DNA of 64,000 nt from Pegoplata infirma (GCA_963921195.1 OY992540.1:175989896-176053895); one strand, 5' to 3'; positions 1 to 9,967 are shown, counted from the stretch's first letter. Program-made: numbers and translations. Notes: generated from the sequence alone by a model not told the origin.

Positions 1-1141
1 TCTATTTATATGAGGGCAATTGCGGAAAACCGCTTGCCGCTCCAATTGTGATTATTGTCTAAAAAAATAATTTTCTGTCTTAATAATGAATTTTCCGTTA
101 CATTATATTTTGTCAGTAAAAAATTTCTTATACATTTGTAATGTTTTTTTATACAAAATAAGTAAATATTAGGGTGTTCAGTCGATTAATTCTTGTTCGA
201 TTAATCGAACAATTATAGACGAATAATTGTTCGATTAATTTAAAATTGCTAATTTCGATTAAAGGATTAATCGAAGAATTTATGCCGATTAATCGAATAA
301 TAATTATGTTTGGTTTTTCTGGAAATATGTATAATTTTTTAAAAGTTTTAAGTACAATAAACAAACCAAATATATGTGGGCGTTGGAATTAAAAAATAGA
401 CATATTTACTTGAGAGGTCCTTATTCTAACTTTTTTTTCTAATTTTCGCTGCTCCTAAATCTTGGATTTACTAAACGACCTAAATAAGTAATTGATAAAA
501 TTTTGGGACAAATCGGTTAAATGTATGACCGCGCTAAAATCCGTCAAAGTTTCGAGTTTTGGGCAAAAATGCTCTAAATTGTAAAACAAAACAAATTTTA
601 TGAATACGCTCAACTATTTGTTATTTAACATTTTCCGAAATGTAGTCAGATAATAAATATAAAAATTTTTGTGATATCGGTAATCCATATAAATTTGGCA
701 AAAAAATTGTTTTTGAATTCGAACCTTATGTTAGCAATTTGATTTTATTTTTTTGTTCGTTAAAATACCTTAAAACAGGTAAAATTTTGAATACCGGTAC
801 AATACCGGTAACTTCTAATAATTATAACGGTAAGTGTAACGGTATTCTAAAAATATTTTTAGCGGTATCGGTAACGGTAACGGTATTCGATTTGAAAGGG
901 TTTTGAATCGGTAACGGTATAATAAGGGTAACGGTAACCAACCATGGTTTTTTCTAAATAAAATTTCAACCCTTAGACAATAATCACAATTGGAGCGGCA
1001 AGCGGTTTTCCGCCATTGTCCTCATATAAATAGAATTGGATCTAGTTTGGCGGAAAAACGCGGCGGTTTTTTGTTTTAATACAAAACGTGTGTAAACAGT
1101 TGCGGAAAAACGCTTCCCGCTCGAATTGTGATTATTCTCTT
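1..1141. repeat. Inverted repeat family X: three copies of a GC-richer terminal repeat
   Basis: A 60-bp sequence at 1-60 (key part GCGGAAAACCGCTTGCCGCT) recurs almost perfectly in reverse complement at about 966-1034, and a third, diverged direct copy lies at about 1098-1141. The 1/1034 pair looks like the TIRs of an element of about 1 kb, with TCTATTTATATGAGG at the extreme end. This pair crosses the left boundary of the hAT-type element at 170-1661 rather than nesting in it, so the history is unclear. The family may continue to the left of the window. Superfamily unknown. Confidence 0.55.
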
Positions 1142-1661
1142 ATAAAGGATATCGTGTTGTTTTCTAAAAATGTCTGCCCTATAAAGTGCAAAAAAGTTGC
1201 ACTTTTTGCCCAGTAAAAAATAACGGGATTGAAATTGCCTTATACAACCGCAGGTTTTTTCTGTGTTCTTTTCTCAAAACAGCTGTTTATGTTGTTTTCT
1301 ATTCCAGTGTGAGTTAAACATTTTAAAAATGTATACCCTAAAAAGGCAAACATTTCCTTTTAGAGACGAAAACACCTTTAAATTTTGATACATTTCGAAA
1401 TGATTTTAATTTTGTTTTGTTTTTTGTTGTTATTAAAATGTTAAAATACTTGTAATTAATATTGTTTATTTACTACAGTACCAATTTTTTCTAAAATTGT
1501 CGAAATTAAAATTTGTAATTAGAAAATTTAGAAATTTGTAATTATTCGATTAATCGAACAATTTTAAAATTTTATTCGTTTAATCAAATAATTTAAAAAT
1601 GGCAAATGTCGATTAATCGTTTAATCGAACAATAAAAAAACCCGATTAATTGAACACCCTA
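170..1661. mobile_element. hAT-type non-autonomous element (TAGGGTGTTCA ends)
   Basis: The ends are TAGGGTGTTCA and TGAACACCCTA, and both flanks carry the perfect 8-bp duplication GTAAATAT (162-169 and 1662-1669). Just inside both ends are clusters of CGATTAATCGAAC, making long imperfect inverted repeats. An 8-bp TSD with a TAGGG-type TIR is typical of the hAT superfamily. No transposase frame is visible, so it is non-autonomous. The interior holds X repeats and a piece of a GGTAACGG element. Confidence 0.8.
730..947 (+). mobile_element. Right-half fragment of the GGTAACGG hAT-type element
   Basis: This closely matches the right half of the complete copy at 19720-20239. It has the same AATACCGGTACAATACCGG block, the same runs of GGTAACGGTA and the same right end, GGTAACCAACCATG. 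The left end CAAGGTTGG is missing, so it is a truncated or internally broken copy inside the hAT element at 170-1661. Confidence 0.7.
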
Positions 1662-1713
1662 GTAAATATTCATTAGTTTTTTAATGTTTTGGTTAGTCAA
1701 ATTAATCAAATTA

Positions 1714-1799
1714 GTAGATTAATTTGAAAAAATTAACCATATGGGTTTAGACTGCTTTTTTGACACCTGTCACTTATGTCGAGTCTGTATTGGTATGTG
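1714..1799. mobile_element. Terminal fragment of MITE family M
   Basis: The sequence follows the last 85 bp of complete M copies: a TTAACCATATGG-like block, then TTTTTTGACACCTGTCACTT, then GTCGAGTCTGTATT. The end has decayed to GGTATGTG instead of AGTCTGTG. No partner end is present, so this is a truncated copy. Confidence 0.75.
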
Positions 1800-2089
1800 G
1801 TTAGGGCTTAGGTATGTTTGAAAAAAATGTTAGGGAGGAAAAACTAATGGGGATCGATCTCCCATTTTATTTTTGTTTGGGCGTAAAAATCCACAAAAAT
1901 CCCCACAACTGCCCCAGAGACGCCAAAAAAGAGTTACATTTTGACTCCCTAATACAAAAAAAAATTATAAAAAAATCTTCAACCCTTAAAAAAAGGTGCA
2001 ACTTTTATTTGGTAAAACGACTTTTTTGTGCGACTTTTTTTGTAAAAAACTACTTTTTCTGCGACTTTTTCAAAATTCTCAACGGTAAC
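1800..2089. other. Unassigned stretch
   Basis: This AT-rich stretch has a loose repetition of CGACTTTTTTGT/GCGACTTTTT near 2020-2070. A 99-codon frame crosses it, but its composition is lysine- and phenylalanine-rich and repeat-driven and it resembles nothing I know. I see no gene. Confidence 0.5.
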
Positions 2090-2795
2090 ACTGTTTATTG
2101 GTATTGGTTTTAAAGAATAAAAGTATTGGTTTTTAATTGGTATTGGTAGTGGGGAATCGGTATTGGTTTTTTATCGGTATTGGTATCGCACAAATAAAGG
2201 TATTGGTTTTTAATTGGTATTGGTTTTTAATTTGAATTGGTATTAACCCATTCCTGCCTGCCCATAGATCGGCTCGTACGATTTTGATGAAATTTTGACA
2301 TGTGTTCCTGGAAGACCACAGAAGTTGCTAGAAAAAATAAAAAAAAATTTACCTCAGCTCCGACCTGAGATATGACATGGGTATTATGCCGTGTAATTTT
2401 TTACTTTTATTTTTTGTTTGAGCTGAAAGGGGTCTAAAAAGTTTCTATTGGGTGTCAAAATAACTCCGATAAATTTTCGTGAAAACCAAAATTGTCCTTA
2501 CCCCCCCCGCATCACGTTTTAGGTGCATTTTTTTACCTAATTTTCGATTAAAAAAATCTTCGATTTTTGTCAGTGAAAAACAAAAGTTAAACAAAATAAA
2601 AAAAAATCTTGTTAAATGTTCACATTTAGCCCAATTTCTTCTCTTTTTTATGAAAAAAGAATCAGCCCGATATCTTCCATCTAGCCCGCGCAAAATTTTT
2701 TTAAGTATCAACACTTTTTTGGGTATTTAAATACCCATTAGGCAGGAATGGGTTAACGGGTATTGGTATCGAAAAATTATTGGTACCCATCATTG
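2090..2795. repeat. GGTATTGG-rich repeat, split by a piggyBac-type element
   Basis: The flanks at 2090-2243 and 2757-2790 are runs of GGTATTGG and TATCGGTATTGG. They look like a degenerate relative of the GGTAACGG hAT-type elements found elsewhere in the window. The element at 2247-2752 interrupts it at a TTAA. I could not find ends for this repeat. Confidence 0.5.
2247..2752. mobile_element. piggyBac-type MITE with TTAA duplication
   Basis: The ends are CCCATTCCTGCCT and AGGCAGGAATGGG, flanked on both sides by TTAA (2243-2246, 2753-2756). TTAA duplication with TIRs starting CCC is the signature of the piggyBac superfamily. The element is 506 bp and has no transposase frame. The short frames on both strands are overlapping low-complexity translations. 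Confidence 0.8.
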
Positions 2796-2831
2796 CTATA
2801 TACAGACTCGAGTCGAGTCTGTATATAGCAA
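2793..2831. repeat. 39-bp palindrome made of M subterminal sequence
   Basis: The left half reads CTATATACAGACTCGA and the right half is its exact reverse complement around a single central G, extended by TTGC/GCAA. The half-site equals the subterminal part of family M (TATACAGACTCGA). It looks like an M copy that has lost its entire interior and left its two repeats back to back. Confidence 0.6.
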
Positions 2832-3147
2832 CGAGTCACTCGACAGTAGAGTCACAGAATAATACAGACTCGACATAAGTGACAGGTGGCAAAAAAGTAG
2901 TCTTGTACCATATGGTTAATGTTTTCAAATTATTCTACGAATTAGGTTAGATACAGAAAGCTAATATAATGCGCCATTAGAAAAATGGATGCCAGATCGG
3001 TTTTTGTTGTTTCACTCACTCCTAAGTCGTAGAAAGTGTTGCCATGTTAGCGTAACGGACTAACAACGGACGTAAAACGGACTAAAAACCGCTGTGTTTT
3101 CTCCTAAAATCGCTTAGTTTTTCCCAATTTTTTCTTATAAAACTCTA

Positions 3148-4445
3148 CACGCAAAAAAAAAATCTGTGTCAGATTGAGCAAGCCTACTTGGTAAAAATTT
3201 TTTCATACCAAAAAAAATTTTTTAACAAATTTTTGCTAAAATTATGCTTGTCGATGTTAAAGTAACATAATTAGTCTTTTGTGTAAAATAACCAAGTAGC
3301 TTGCACAATAACGCAAATTACATGCACAAAAATTTATCGAAAGAAAACAACAAAAAAACAAATACAGACCGCCATTTCATTTTGTATTTTTGTGTGCGTG
3401 CTTCGTTCATTTTTTGTGTTTTAAAAACGTAAAAAGGAAATTGATAAATAAAATTAAAATAAATTAATAAATAAAAATAAATAATTAGTTTTTTAATAGA
3501 TAAATAAATGTAAGATAAAAAAATGCTAAAGTTAATTTTGCTGTCATAACTTAAAACACCATTCATTTAGCAAAACCAATGGAGTCCCAGACGTTTGTTT
3601 CAATGAATTACAAATGGAATAATAAAGTGAGTATACCCCTATTCCAAAGACACCAATAAGGTTTAATAGATTTTTAGTTAAAAATTAGTGTTTGGTAATA
3701 ATTTTCTATTTTTACAGGGTACTGCTAAATAAATTTTTGAAGCTTTAGCGAATCCTTCACTACAATAAAAAGCGTGGGCACCATCCTCCCTTTAGTCATA
3801 AAATTAAAACCTAAAAACTCATTTATATAGCAAAGCCAATGGAGTCCAGACCTGTTTTGATGAGTTACAAATGGAATCACAAAGTAAGTGTTCCTCCTAA
3901 CCAAAAGACCAATAAGATTTACTAGTTTTTTAAATTAAAAATTTATGTTTTGTGATAATTTTCTATTTTTACAGGATGCTTTTAAATAAATTCGCGAAGC
4001 TATAGCGGATACTTCACTTCAAGAAAAAGCGTAGGCAGCAGTCACTGGAGAAAATTGTACATAAAGGGTCAGTTGGTTGGTGGTAAATAAAATCCTACAC
4101 AACATTTATTATATTAATACGGATTTATTCTGTGAAAATTTTAAATTCAACAAAATATACAAATTTTTACCAAAATTTTATAGAAAAATCATTTTAGCAT
4201 AAATGTGGTAATTTTTTGCATTATTTTTAGTCACCTTTTCTAATAATTTTGGTATATTTCACCATATTTACTTTGGTATATTTTACCAAGTTTTTGCTTA
4301 AATAGCATTAGCATTTTCTTCAAATTTTTTTACATAAGTGTTTTGGCTAAATTACGAAAACTACTTCGTCGGTTGTAGTTTTAGCATATTTTTGGTAAAA
4401 TTATGCCAGATTTTTGCTCACTCCGACACAAGTTTTTTTTGCGTG
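3148..4445 (+). mobile_element. Element C, copy 1 (CACGCAAAAA ends, TA target)
   Basis: The left end is CACGCAAAAAAAAAATCTGTGTC and the right end is GACACAAGTTTTTTTTGCGTG; TA flanks both sides (3146-3147, 4446-4447). Intact M copies show the uninterrupted target CTCTACTGTCGAG, which proves the insertion and the 2-bp duplication. A TA duplication points to a Tc1/mariner-like mechanism, although the CAC ends are not diagnostic. The interior carries two exon-intron-exon units. There is no intact frame. Other copies are at 12769-15289 and 35263-37266. Confidence 0.85.
3556..4085 (+). pseudogene. Two tandem exon-intron-exon remnants inside element C
   Basis: Each unit has a first exon (CAATGGAGTCC...AAATGGAAT), a donor GTAAGT or GTGAGT, a 91-bp intron (3627-3717 and 3884-3974), and a TTTTCTATTTTTACAG acceptor. 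The second exon in unit 2 reads AFK*IREAIADTSLQEKA, with the same stop in all copies. The units are about 265 bp apart and clearly related. The surviving peptide is too short to name, and a helical DNA-binding domain is only a guess. It could be captured host exons or the decayed first exons of the element's own transposase. Confidence 0.6.
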
Positions 4446-4631
4446 TACTGTCGAGTCTGTATTTAGTCTGTGCCGCGTGTGTATTAATTAAACTCCATAT
4501 AGAAAAAGTTACCAAGTTCGATATGATATTTTAACACAAGTATTTTTTTTTGTGTGTAGAGTTTTAAAAGAAAAATTGGGGAAAAACCAAGCGATTTTAG
4601 GAGAAAACAGCGGGTTTTAGTACGTCTTACG

Positions 4632-4930
4632 CACAGACTAAATACAGACTCGACAGTAGAGTTTTATAAGAAAAATGGGGAAAAACTAAGCGATTTTAGG
4701 AGAAAACACAGCGGTTTTTAGTCCGTTTTATGCTAACATGGCAACACTTTCTACGACTTAGGAGTGAGTGAAACAACAAAAACCGATCTGGCGTCCATTT
4801 TTCTTATGGCGCGTAATATCAGTTTTCTCTTTCTAACCTAATTCGTAGAATAATTTTAAAATATTAACCATATGGTTAAAGAATACTTTTTTGACACCTG
4901 TCACTTATGTCGAGTCTGTATTAGTCTGTG
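4632..4930 (-). mobile_element. MITE family M, copy 2
   Basis: A 299-bp copy running from CACAGACTAAATACAGACTC to GTATTAGTCTGTG. It is bounded by the 7-bp duplication TCTTACG (4625-4631, 4931-4937). The target lies inside an older M copy, so this is M inserted into M. Orientation here is called plus when the CATAAGTGACAGG end is on the left, so this copy is minus. A 7-bp TSD is known for Proto-P elements of the P superfamily and for Dada, but with no transposase the superfamily stays open. Confidence 0.9.
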
Positions 4931-4969
4931 TCTTACGCTTACATAGCAACACTTTCTACGACTTAGGAG

Positions 4970-5334
4970 CATAGAAAAAAATAGAAGTGTAACAGAGTCG
5001 TATTTCGCTTGAATAAGTATTAGTGACAGCACATTATGTAACTTTTGACGTTTAATAAAAACAATGCAACATAAAGGAAAACAACAACAAAGCAAAAAAC
5101 AAAAGAGAAAAAAAAAGTTTTTAAACTATCAATAGTGCGTATTTTCTTTAAAAAAACGTTAAATAAAGCAAAATAAATAATAAATTTAATTAAATGAAAG
5201 ACAAATTCCATTTTTTATAAACAAAGAATCTAATTTGATATTAAATACGTGTGAGATGAAGAAGAACAAGCATTTTGCCACCATATTGGAAAATACATCA
5301 AATACAACCTGCGTACCTTCTAATCTTTTCTATG
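4970..5334 (+). mobile_element. MITE family H, copy 1
   Basis: A 365-bp element with ends CATAGAAAAAAATAGAA and TTCTAATCTTTTCTATG. It is flanked by the perfect 8-bp duplication CTTAGGAG (4962-4969, 5335-5342), and the target is an M copy. It contains GTATTAGTGACAGC and AACTTTTGACGTTTAAT, which are shared by all H copies. An 8-bp TSD fits hAT or P-type elements. No frame of its own. Confidence 0.9.
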
Positions 5335-5362
5335 CTTAGGAGTGAGTGAACCACAGTACATG

Positions 5363-5662
5363 CACAGACTATATACAGACTCGACAGTAGAGTTTATTAA
5401 GGAAAAATGGGGAAAAACTAAGCGATTTTAGGAGAAAACACAGCGGTTTTTAGTCCGTTTTATGCTAACATGGCAACACTTTCTACGACTTAGGAGTGAG
5501 TGAAACAACAAAAACCGATCTGGCATCCATTTTTCTTATGGCGCGTTATATCAGTTTTCTCTTTCTAACCTAATTCGTAGAATAATTTGAAAATATTAAC
5601 CATATGGTTAAAGAAAACTTTTTTGACACCTGTCACTTATGTCGAGTCTGTATTAGTCTGTG
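5363..5662 (-). mobile_element. MITE family M, copy 3
   Basis: An intact 300-bp copy from CACAGACTATATACAGACTC to GTATTAGTCTGTG with 7-bp duplication GTACATG (5356-5362, 5663-5669). It keeps the internal marks of the family: GTAGAGTTT, AAACTAAGCGATTTTAGGAG, and ACACTTTCTACGACTTAGGA. Confidence 0.92.
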
Positions 5663-5669
5663 GTACATG

Positions 5670-6094
5670 AGTAGTAGTATCACAGAGTTGCATCTGATGG
5701 GTGTAAGTATTAGTGACAGCCATAGGGGTGAGACGAACAAGTTTCGCATATGTGTATGTATTAGTGACGGCACGCGCGTGTAACTTTTGACGTTTCATAC
5801 AAAACGTAAACAAACAACAAAAATACAGATGCAAAAGCTCACACGTACAGGCACACGTATTCTAGGCAGAGAAGTAAATTTAGTAGTATTTTGTATGCGT
5901 CCATATTGAAAGTACCAAAATAAGCACTCGTGTTGCATGTCTATATGGTCTGTGGTGACAGCACACGGTGTAACTTTTGACGTTTCATACAAAACGTAAA
6001 CAAACATCATAAATACATGCACAAAAGCTCACACGTACAGGTACACATATACTAGGCAGCGATGATCATTCTGTACTAAAAACCATACCACCAT
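5670..6094 (+). repeat. Diverged H relative with an internal 190-bp direct duplication
   Basis: This contains H-like blocks (CACAGAGTTGCATCT, GTATTAGTGACAGC, AACTTTTGACGTTTCATAC). A segment beginning GTGACGGCACGCG at 5764 is repeated as GTGACAGCACACGG at 5954, so the direct duplication has an offset of 190 bp. The sequence continues after the interrupted M copy at 8411 (CCACCATATTGGAAAGTACG), which matches the CCACCATATTGGAAAATAC block of H. It is an old, rearranged H-type element. I cannot place its ends. Confidence 0.55.
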
Positions 6095-6934
6095 CACAGA
6101 CTATAAACAGACTCGACAGTACACTGAGGGAAAAAATCGTCGTCAAATCAAAAATTTTCGCACTCATTTTTAAAATTCTCAAATTTTTGAAAGAAATTTT
6201 AATAATGAAATGAAATTTTATAAAATTAAATATGTTTCGTACTTGATTTTAAAAGTATATTTTTTGAATTAAATATAAAAAAACTCCTTTTTATTTCATA
6301 ATGCTGCCATGATGAAAATAATCATTTTGATTGTAAACAATAGCAAAATGAGTTTTCAACAACTTTAAAAACGACGCCTCATAAATGACGCAATTATTTT
6401 AGAAAAGTTTCGTGGCGTATCATAAGTGAAAACTTTTCAATTTCCATAAAAATTAAATAAATAAAAAATAATTAATCATCCTTATTTCTAAATACGCGCA
6501 TCACTTCGACGTCGAATGAGTTTCACTTTCGACGACCGAGTTTCGCCACATTCTACAATACTTCAGTGGTATCGGTGAAGGAATATCGATTAATTTTTGT
6601 CATCACTAGCAAAACACAAAAAAACAACAAAACATATAAAATATCATGAATTGTAAATTAATTAAAATTATATTGCGGGTCATATTTTATATTTATTTTC
6701 AATCTTACTATAATATATATAATTAAAAAATTAAGAATAAGTATTTTAAACTTCAGAAATTTAACAAAAAATCGCCATAAACGAAAATCCGTCATTGTGT
6801 GGCACAGTCCGGGAACAAATGCAGTTTGTATTTTCATGGTTTTTATTCTGCCGGAGACATTTTTATTACATAATTTATACAAAAATAAAACACTTAATTG
6901 ATATTTCAAAGAAAATTCTAAAATTTTTAATGAT

Positions 6935-7180
6935 TTGGGTAAAAAAAACACAATTTTCTACAAAAACGCGCCAAAAAAATGTCGAACAAAAATGTATGAA
7001 TCTGGCTTCGACGACGAATTGAGGAATACGTCGAATGTCGACGATGACGAAAAAACATATGTTTTTCGTCTGTATCATCTCCAACGTATTCAGGAATACC
7101 AAAAATTACATTCGTCGCGTTTTAAACGCGTTTATGACAACAGGAATAGCCCCGAATATTTTCTTAAAGTAAAACAATGA
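6935..7180 (+). pseudogene. Unrecognised 81-codon frame inside element N
   Basis: The reading frame opens with GTG or, more naturally, ATG at 6992 (MYESGFDDELRNTSN...) and ends VKQ at 7180. This stretch is visibly less AT-biased and has ordinary codon variety and mixed charged residues (DDDEKTYVFRLYHLQRIQEY), unlike the homopolymeric frames around it. It could be a fragment of a captured gene or of the element's own protein. I do not recognise it, and there is no splice signal I trust. Confidence 0.35.
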
Positions 7181-7247
7181 ACTAAATTTTTGTAATAAGT
7201 GACAAAAGTAAATACATATGTACTGACATAAATAAAAAAAACGGTGT

Positions 7248-7309
7248 GGAAATTAATGTGGAGTTTGCGGAAATTAATGTGGAGTTTGTGGAAATTAATG
7301 TGGAGTACC
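7248..7309. repeat. Three tandem copies of a 21-bp unit
   Basis: GGAAATTAATGTGGAGTTTG starts at 7248, 7269 and 7290, giving a clean 21-bp period, with only one or two base changes. Confidence 0.9.
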
Positions 7310-7381
7310 TATAATCCAGAAGAAAATTAACATTTTATGACAGCAATCCCGGAATTTTTGTGTTATTTGATGTCTGTTTTA

Positions 7382-7631
7382 TCGTCGGTGCTCTGACAAA
7401 AACACCTACGTGTATTTCTTAAAGAAACTGACTAAATTAGCACAAATTGTGAACTTTTGCGTTGAGTTTTAAGGTAATCTTAATGGAAAAAGTAGATTTG
7501 CAATATTATTTAAATATAAACGTAAGAGGTGTAACTTTAAAACAACGCGAAATGACAAAATTAATCTAATACGTAGACGTCTTCAACAATTTTTGAAAAT
7601 CACATGGGTGTTTTCGTCAGAGCAGCGACGA
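7382..7631. mobile_element. 250-bp TIR element (TCGTCG...GCTCTGAC ends)
   Basis: The left arm TCGTCGGTGCTCTGACAAAA continues to about 7410 and pairs with the right arm TTTTCGTCAGAGCAGCGACGA, giving about 33 bp with few mismatches. TA flanks both ends (7380-7381, 7632-7633). It is nested inside element N and has no frame. Confidence 0.75.
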
Positions 7632-7986
7632 TATATTATTTTATTTCTATATTTCTGTGGTAAAGAAAAATAAATAAAATTTGTATATAAATATAAAAAA
7701 ATCCAATTGTTTTATTTACATTGAAAATTTTAGGAAACAGAAAGAAAATTATATAAATAATTTTTAATATTTAATTTGATTATGTGCACTTTTGATTTGA
7801 ACATAAAACATTCTCAAATCAACGTTGTTTCAGTTCATTTTTAAAATTTTGTTTGTTACTGACGCCATATTAAAAGTGTCGATAAACATTTTCAATATGA
7901 GAAAAAACAAAGTTTGTTGACTTTTGTCACTGTTTTATTTTTAATTTTAGATTGTTTTTGCTTGATTTGAGAATTTTTTTTTCTTA

Positions 7987-8130
7987 AGGTACCTACAGAC
8001 GACGCAATATTATGCACAATATTTTTGACGTTTACCCACGATTGGCATACATAAAAATACTGTGTAAAATATTGAACTGAAAAAAATACATGCAGATTGT
8101 ACATAATATTGAATCGTTTGTAGAGGCCTT
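7987..8130. mobile_element. Foldback MITE, copy 1 (AGGTACCTACA ends)
   Basis: The arms AGGTACCTACAGACGACGCA...ACAAT and ATTGTACATAATATTGAATC...GGCCTT are inverted copies. TA flanks both sides. It lies 3 bp from the right end of element N. A younger and better preserved copy of the same family is at 9194-9346. Confidence 0.75.
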
Positions 8131-8477
8131 TAGTGTAGAGTTTTATTAGAAAAAATGGGGAAAAACTAAGCGATTTTAGGATAAAACAGAGCGGTTTTTA
8201 GTCCGTTTTACCCTAACATGGCAACACTTTCTACGACTTAGGAGTGAGTGAGACAACAAAAACCGATCTGGCATCTATTTTTCTTATGGCGCGTTATATC
8301 AGTTTTCTCTTTCTAACCTAATTCGTAGAATAATTTGAAAATATTAACCATATGGTTCCGAACTACTTTTTTGACACCTGTCACTTATGTCGAGTCTGTA
8401 TTAGTCTGTGCCACCATATTGGAAAGTACGCAATTAGCACCAGTGTTTGCATACTTGTCTGTACTGTGGTATATATA

Positions 8478-8618
8478 CCGTATTTACATAAGGCAATTTT
8501 AATTGCCGCAATTCTGATTTTTAAGTGTATCGGAGAGAGAGGGAAGAGTCTTACCTCTCTCTCTGATGCACTATAAAAACAGAATTGCCGCAATTAAAAT
8601 TGCCTTATGTAAATACGG
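8478..8618. repeat. 141-bp near-perfect hairpin element
   Basis: Arms of 40 bp (8478-8517 and 8579-8618, starting CCGTATTTACATAAGGCAAT) are perfect reverse complements. The pairing partly resumes further in with CGGAGAGAGAGGG/CCTCTCTCTCTG. The perfect arms suggest a young insertion or active correction. Its TSD is not clear. An M copy sits directly on its right edge. Confidence 0.8.
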
Positions 8619-8624
8619 TCATAG

Positions 8625-8924
8625 CACAGACTAATACAGACTCGACATAAGTGACAGGTGTCAAAAAAGTATTCTTTATCCATATGGTTAATATTTTCAA
8701 ATTATTCTACGAATTAGGTTAGAAAGAGAAAACTAATATAACGCGCCATAAGAAAAATGGATGCCAGATCGGTTTTTGTGGTTTCACTCACTCCTAAGTC
8801 GTAGAAAGTGTTGCTATGTTAGCGCAAAACGGACTAAAAACCGCTGTGTTTTCTCCTAAAATCGCTTAGTTTTTCCCCATTTTTTCTTATAAAACTCTAT
8901 TGTCGAGTCTGTATTTAGTCTGTG
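8625..8924 (+). mobile_element. MITE family M, copy 5
   Basis: An intact 300-bp copy from CACAGACTAATACAGACTCG to GTATTTAGTCTGTG. The 7-bp duplication is GTCATAG (8618-8624, 8925-8931). Its left target overlaps the last base of the hairpin at 8478-8618. Confidence 0.92.
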
Positions 8925-8931
8925 GTCATAG

Positions 8932-9190
8932 TCATAGTGACATAGTAATCCATCGACCGTTTTGTAGATCTGGCATCACCAAAGATAATTGGAAAATTCT
9001 GGCAATGCCAAACTAAAGTTCAAACGCAAAGCAAAGAGAGACAAAAAAAATATGCATTCTCACTGTAAAACTGGTATCTTTCATCTCGCTCGAATTTCGG
9101 TTTGTGATAAAATTTCGTAAACAATACCATATGGTTTTTGTGTACTACTTTTTCAAACGCCATTTGTTGGACTACTCTGTGACTCTGGTC
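8932..9190. repeat. Diverged relative of M
   Basis: Blocks such as GACCGTTTTGTAGATCTGGCAT and ACCATATGGTTTTTGTGTACTACTTTTT follow the order and spacing of M (CCGATCTGGCAT; ACCATATGGTTCAGAACTACTTTTTTGA). Overall identity is low and the M ends are absent. This may be a related, older family. Confidence 0.4.
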
Positions 9191-9193
9191 ATA

Positions 9194-9346
9194 AGGTACC
9201 TACATACGACGCAATATTATGTACAATATTCAATTATATTGAAGGTCTGTGGGTAATATTGACGATTGTACAATGGTCAATCTTACCCACACACCATCAA
9301 TATAATTGAATATTGTACATAATATTGCGTCGTCTGTATGCACCTA
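9194..9346. mobile_element. Foldback MITE, copy 2
   Basis: The arms AGGTACCTACATACGACGCA... and ...GCGTCGTCTGTATGCACCT pair over about 60 bp. They include ATATTATGTACAATATTCAATTATATTGA on each side, with a short loop near 9270. It belongs to the same family as 7987-8130. Its left flank is TA. The right flank is ATAG, so the duplication is slightly blurred by the next insertion. Confidence 0.8.
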
Positions 9347-9349
9347 TAG

Positions 9350-9642
9350 CACAGACTAATACAGACCCGACATAAGTGACAGGTGTCAAAAAAGTATTCT
9401 TGAACCATATGGTTAATTTTTTCAAATTATTCTACGAATTAGGTTAGAAAGAGAAAACTGATATAACGCGCCATAAGAAAAATGGATTGGTTTTTGTTGT
9501 TTCACTCACTCCTAAGTCGTAGAAAGTGTTTCCATGTTAGCGTAAAACGGACTAAAAACCGCTGTGTTTTCTCCTAAAATCGCTTAGTTTTTCGCCATTT
9601 TTTCTTATAAAACTCTACTGTCGAGTCTGTATTTAGTCTGTG
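9350..9642 (+). mobile_element. MITE family M, copy 6 (left member of an inverted pair)
   Basis: A 293-bp copy lacking only a few bases around GATGCCAGATC. CCTATAG stands at 9343-9349 and 9643-9649. The right-hand CCTATAG is also the left TSD of the next copy, which has the opposite orientation. Confidence 0.92.
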
Positions 9643-9649
9643 CCTATAG

Positions 9650-9949
9650 CACAGACTATAAACAGACTCGACAGTAGAGTTTTATAAGAAAAAATGGGGA
9701 AAAACTAAGCGATTTTAGGAGAAAACAGAGCGGTTTTTAGTCCATTTTACGCTAACATGGCAACACTTTCTACGACTTAGGAGTGAGTGAAACAACAAAA
9801 ACCGATCTGGCATCTATTTTTCTTATGGCGCGTTATATTAGTTTTCTCTTTCTAACCTAATTCGTAGAATAATTTGAAAATATTAACCATATGGTTCAGA
9901 ACTACTTTTTTGACACCTGTCACTTATGTCGAGTCTGTATTAGTCTGTG
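9650..9949 (-). mobile_element. MITE family M, copy 7 (right member of an inverted pair)
   Basis: A 300-bp copy, opposite in orientation to copy 6 and separated from it by just 7 bp. CCTATAG follows again at 9950-9956, so one 7-bp target occurs three times around two elements. The GTAGAG ends face each other. Confidence 0.92.
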
Positions 9950-9967
9950 CCTATAGTCTGTGACAAG

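Larger units (their letters stand above)
2853..4472 (+). mobile_element. MITE family M, copy 1, interrupted by element C
   Basis: M sequence runs from CACAGAATAATACAGACTCG at 2853 to 3147 and resumes at 4446, ending GTATTTAGTCTGTG at 4472. The gap is the element at 3148-4445, inserted at a TA that intact M copies contain once. A short duplication (GGACTAACAACGGACGTAAA) near 3057 is unique to this copy. I could not find a matching 7-bp TSD, so the flanks have probably been rearranged. Confidence 0.8.
4556..5355. mobile_element. Older M copy broken by a younger M and by H
   Basis: M sequence starts at GTAGAGTTTTAAAAGAAAAA (4556) and runs to 4631. It resumes at 4938 (CTTACATAGCAACACTTTCT) to 4969 and again from about 5335 (CTTAGGAGTGAGTGAA). 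The two breaks are the M copy at 4632-4930 and the H element at 4970-5334, each with its own TSD. Its left end is missing. Just before it, ACTTTTTTTTTTGTGTG-like sequence at 4537-4556 resembles an end of a C-like element. Confidence 0.7.
6122..8135. mobile_element. 2-kb TA-inserting element N (CACTGAGGG / CACTAAAGA ends)
   Basis: It sits in an M copy with TA duplicated on both sides (6120-6121, 8136-8137). The left end is CACTGAGGGAAAAAATCGTC. Once the foldback element at 7987-8130 is removed, the right end reads in reverse CACTAAAGAAAAAAAAATTC, and both then share TCAAATCAA further in. The interior has a short unrecognised reading frame, a 21-bp tandem repeat and a 250-bp TIR element. A TA duplication suggests Tc1/mariner-like movement. 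It is non-autonomous as seen. Confidence 0.75.
6095..8410 (-). mobile_element. MITE family M, copy 4, interrupted by a 2-kb element
   Basis: The left end CACAGACTATAAACAGACTC starts at 6095 and the copy resumes at 8136, ending GTATTAGTCTGTG at 8410. The 7-bp duplication is CCACCAT (6088-6094, 8411-8417). Without the insertion and one TA the copy is exactly 300 bp, the family length. Confidence 0.9.

Noticed and set aside
1814..2113. 99-codon plus-strand frame
   Set aside because: Lysine/phenylalanine-rich, runs into GGTATTGG repeats, and matches no pattern I know.
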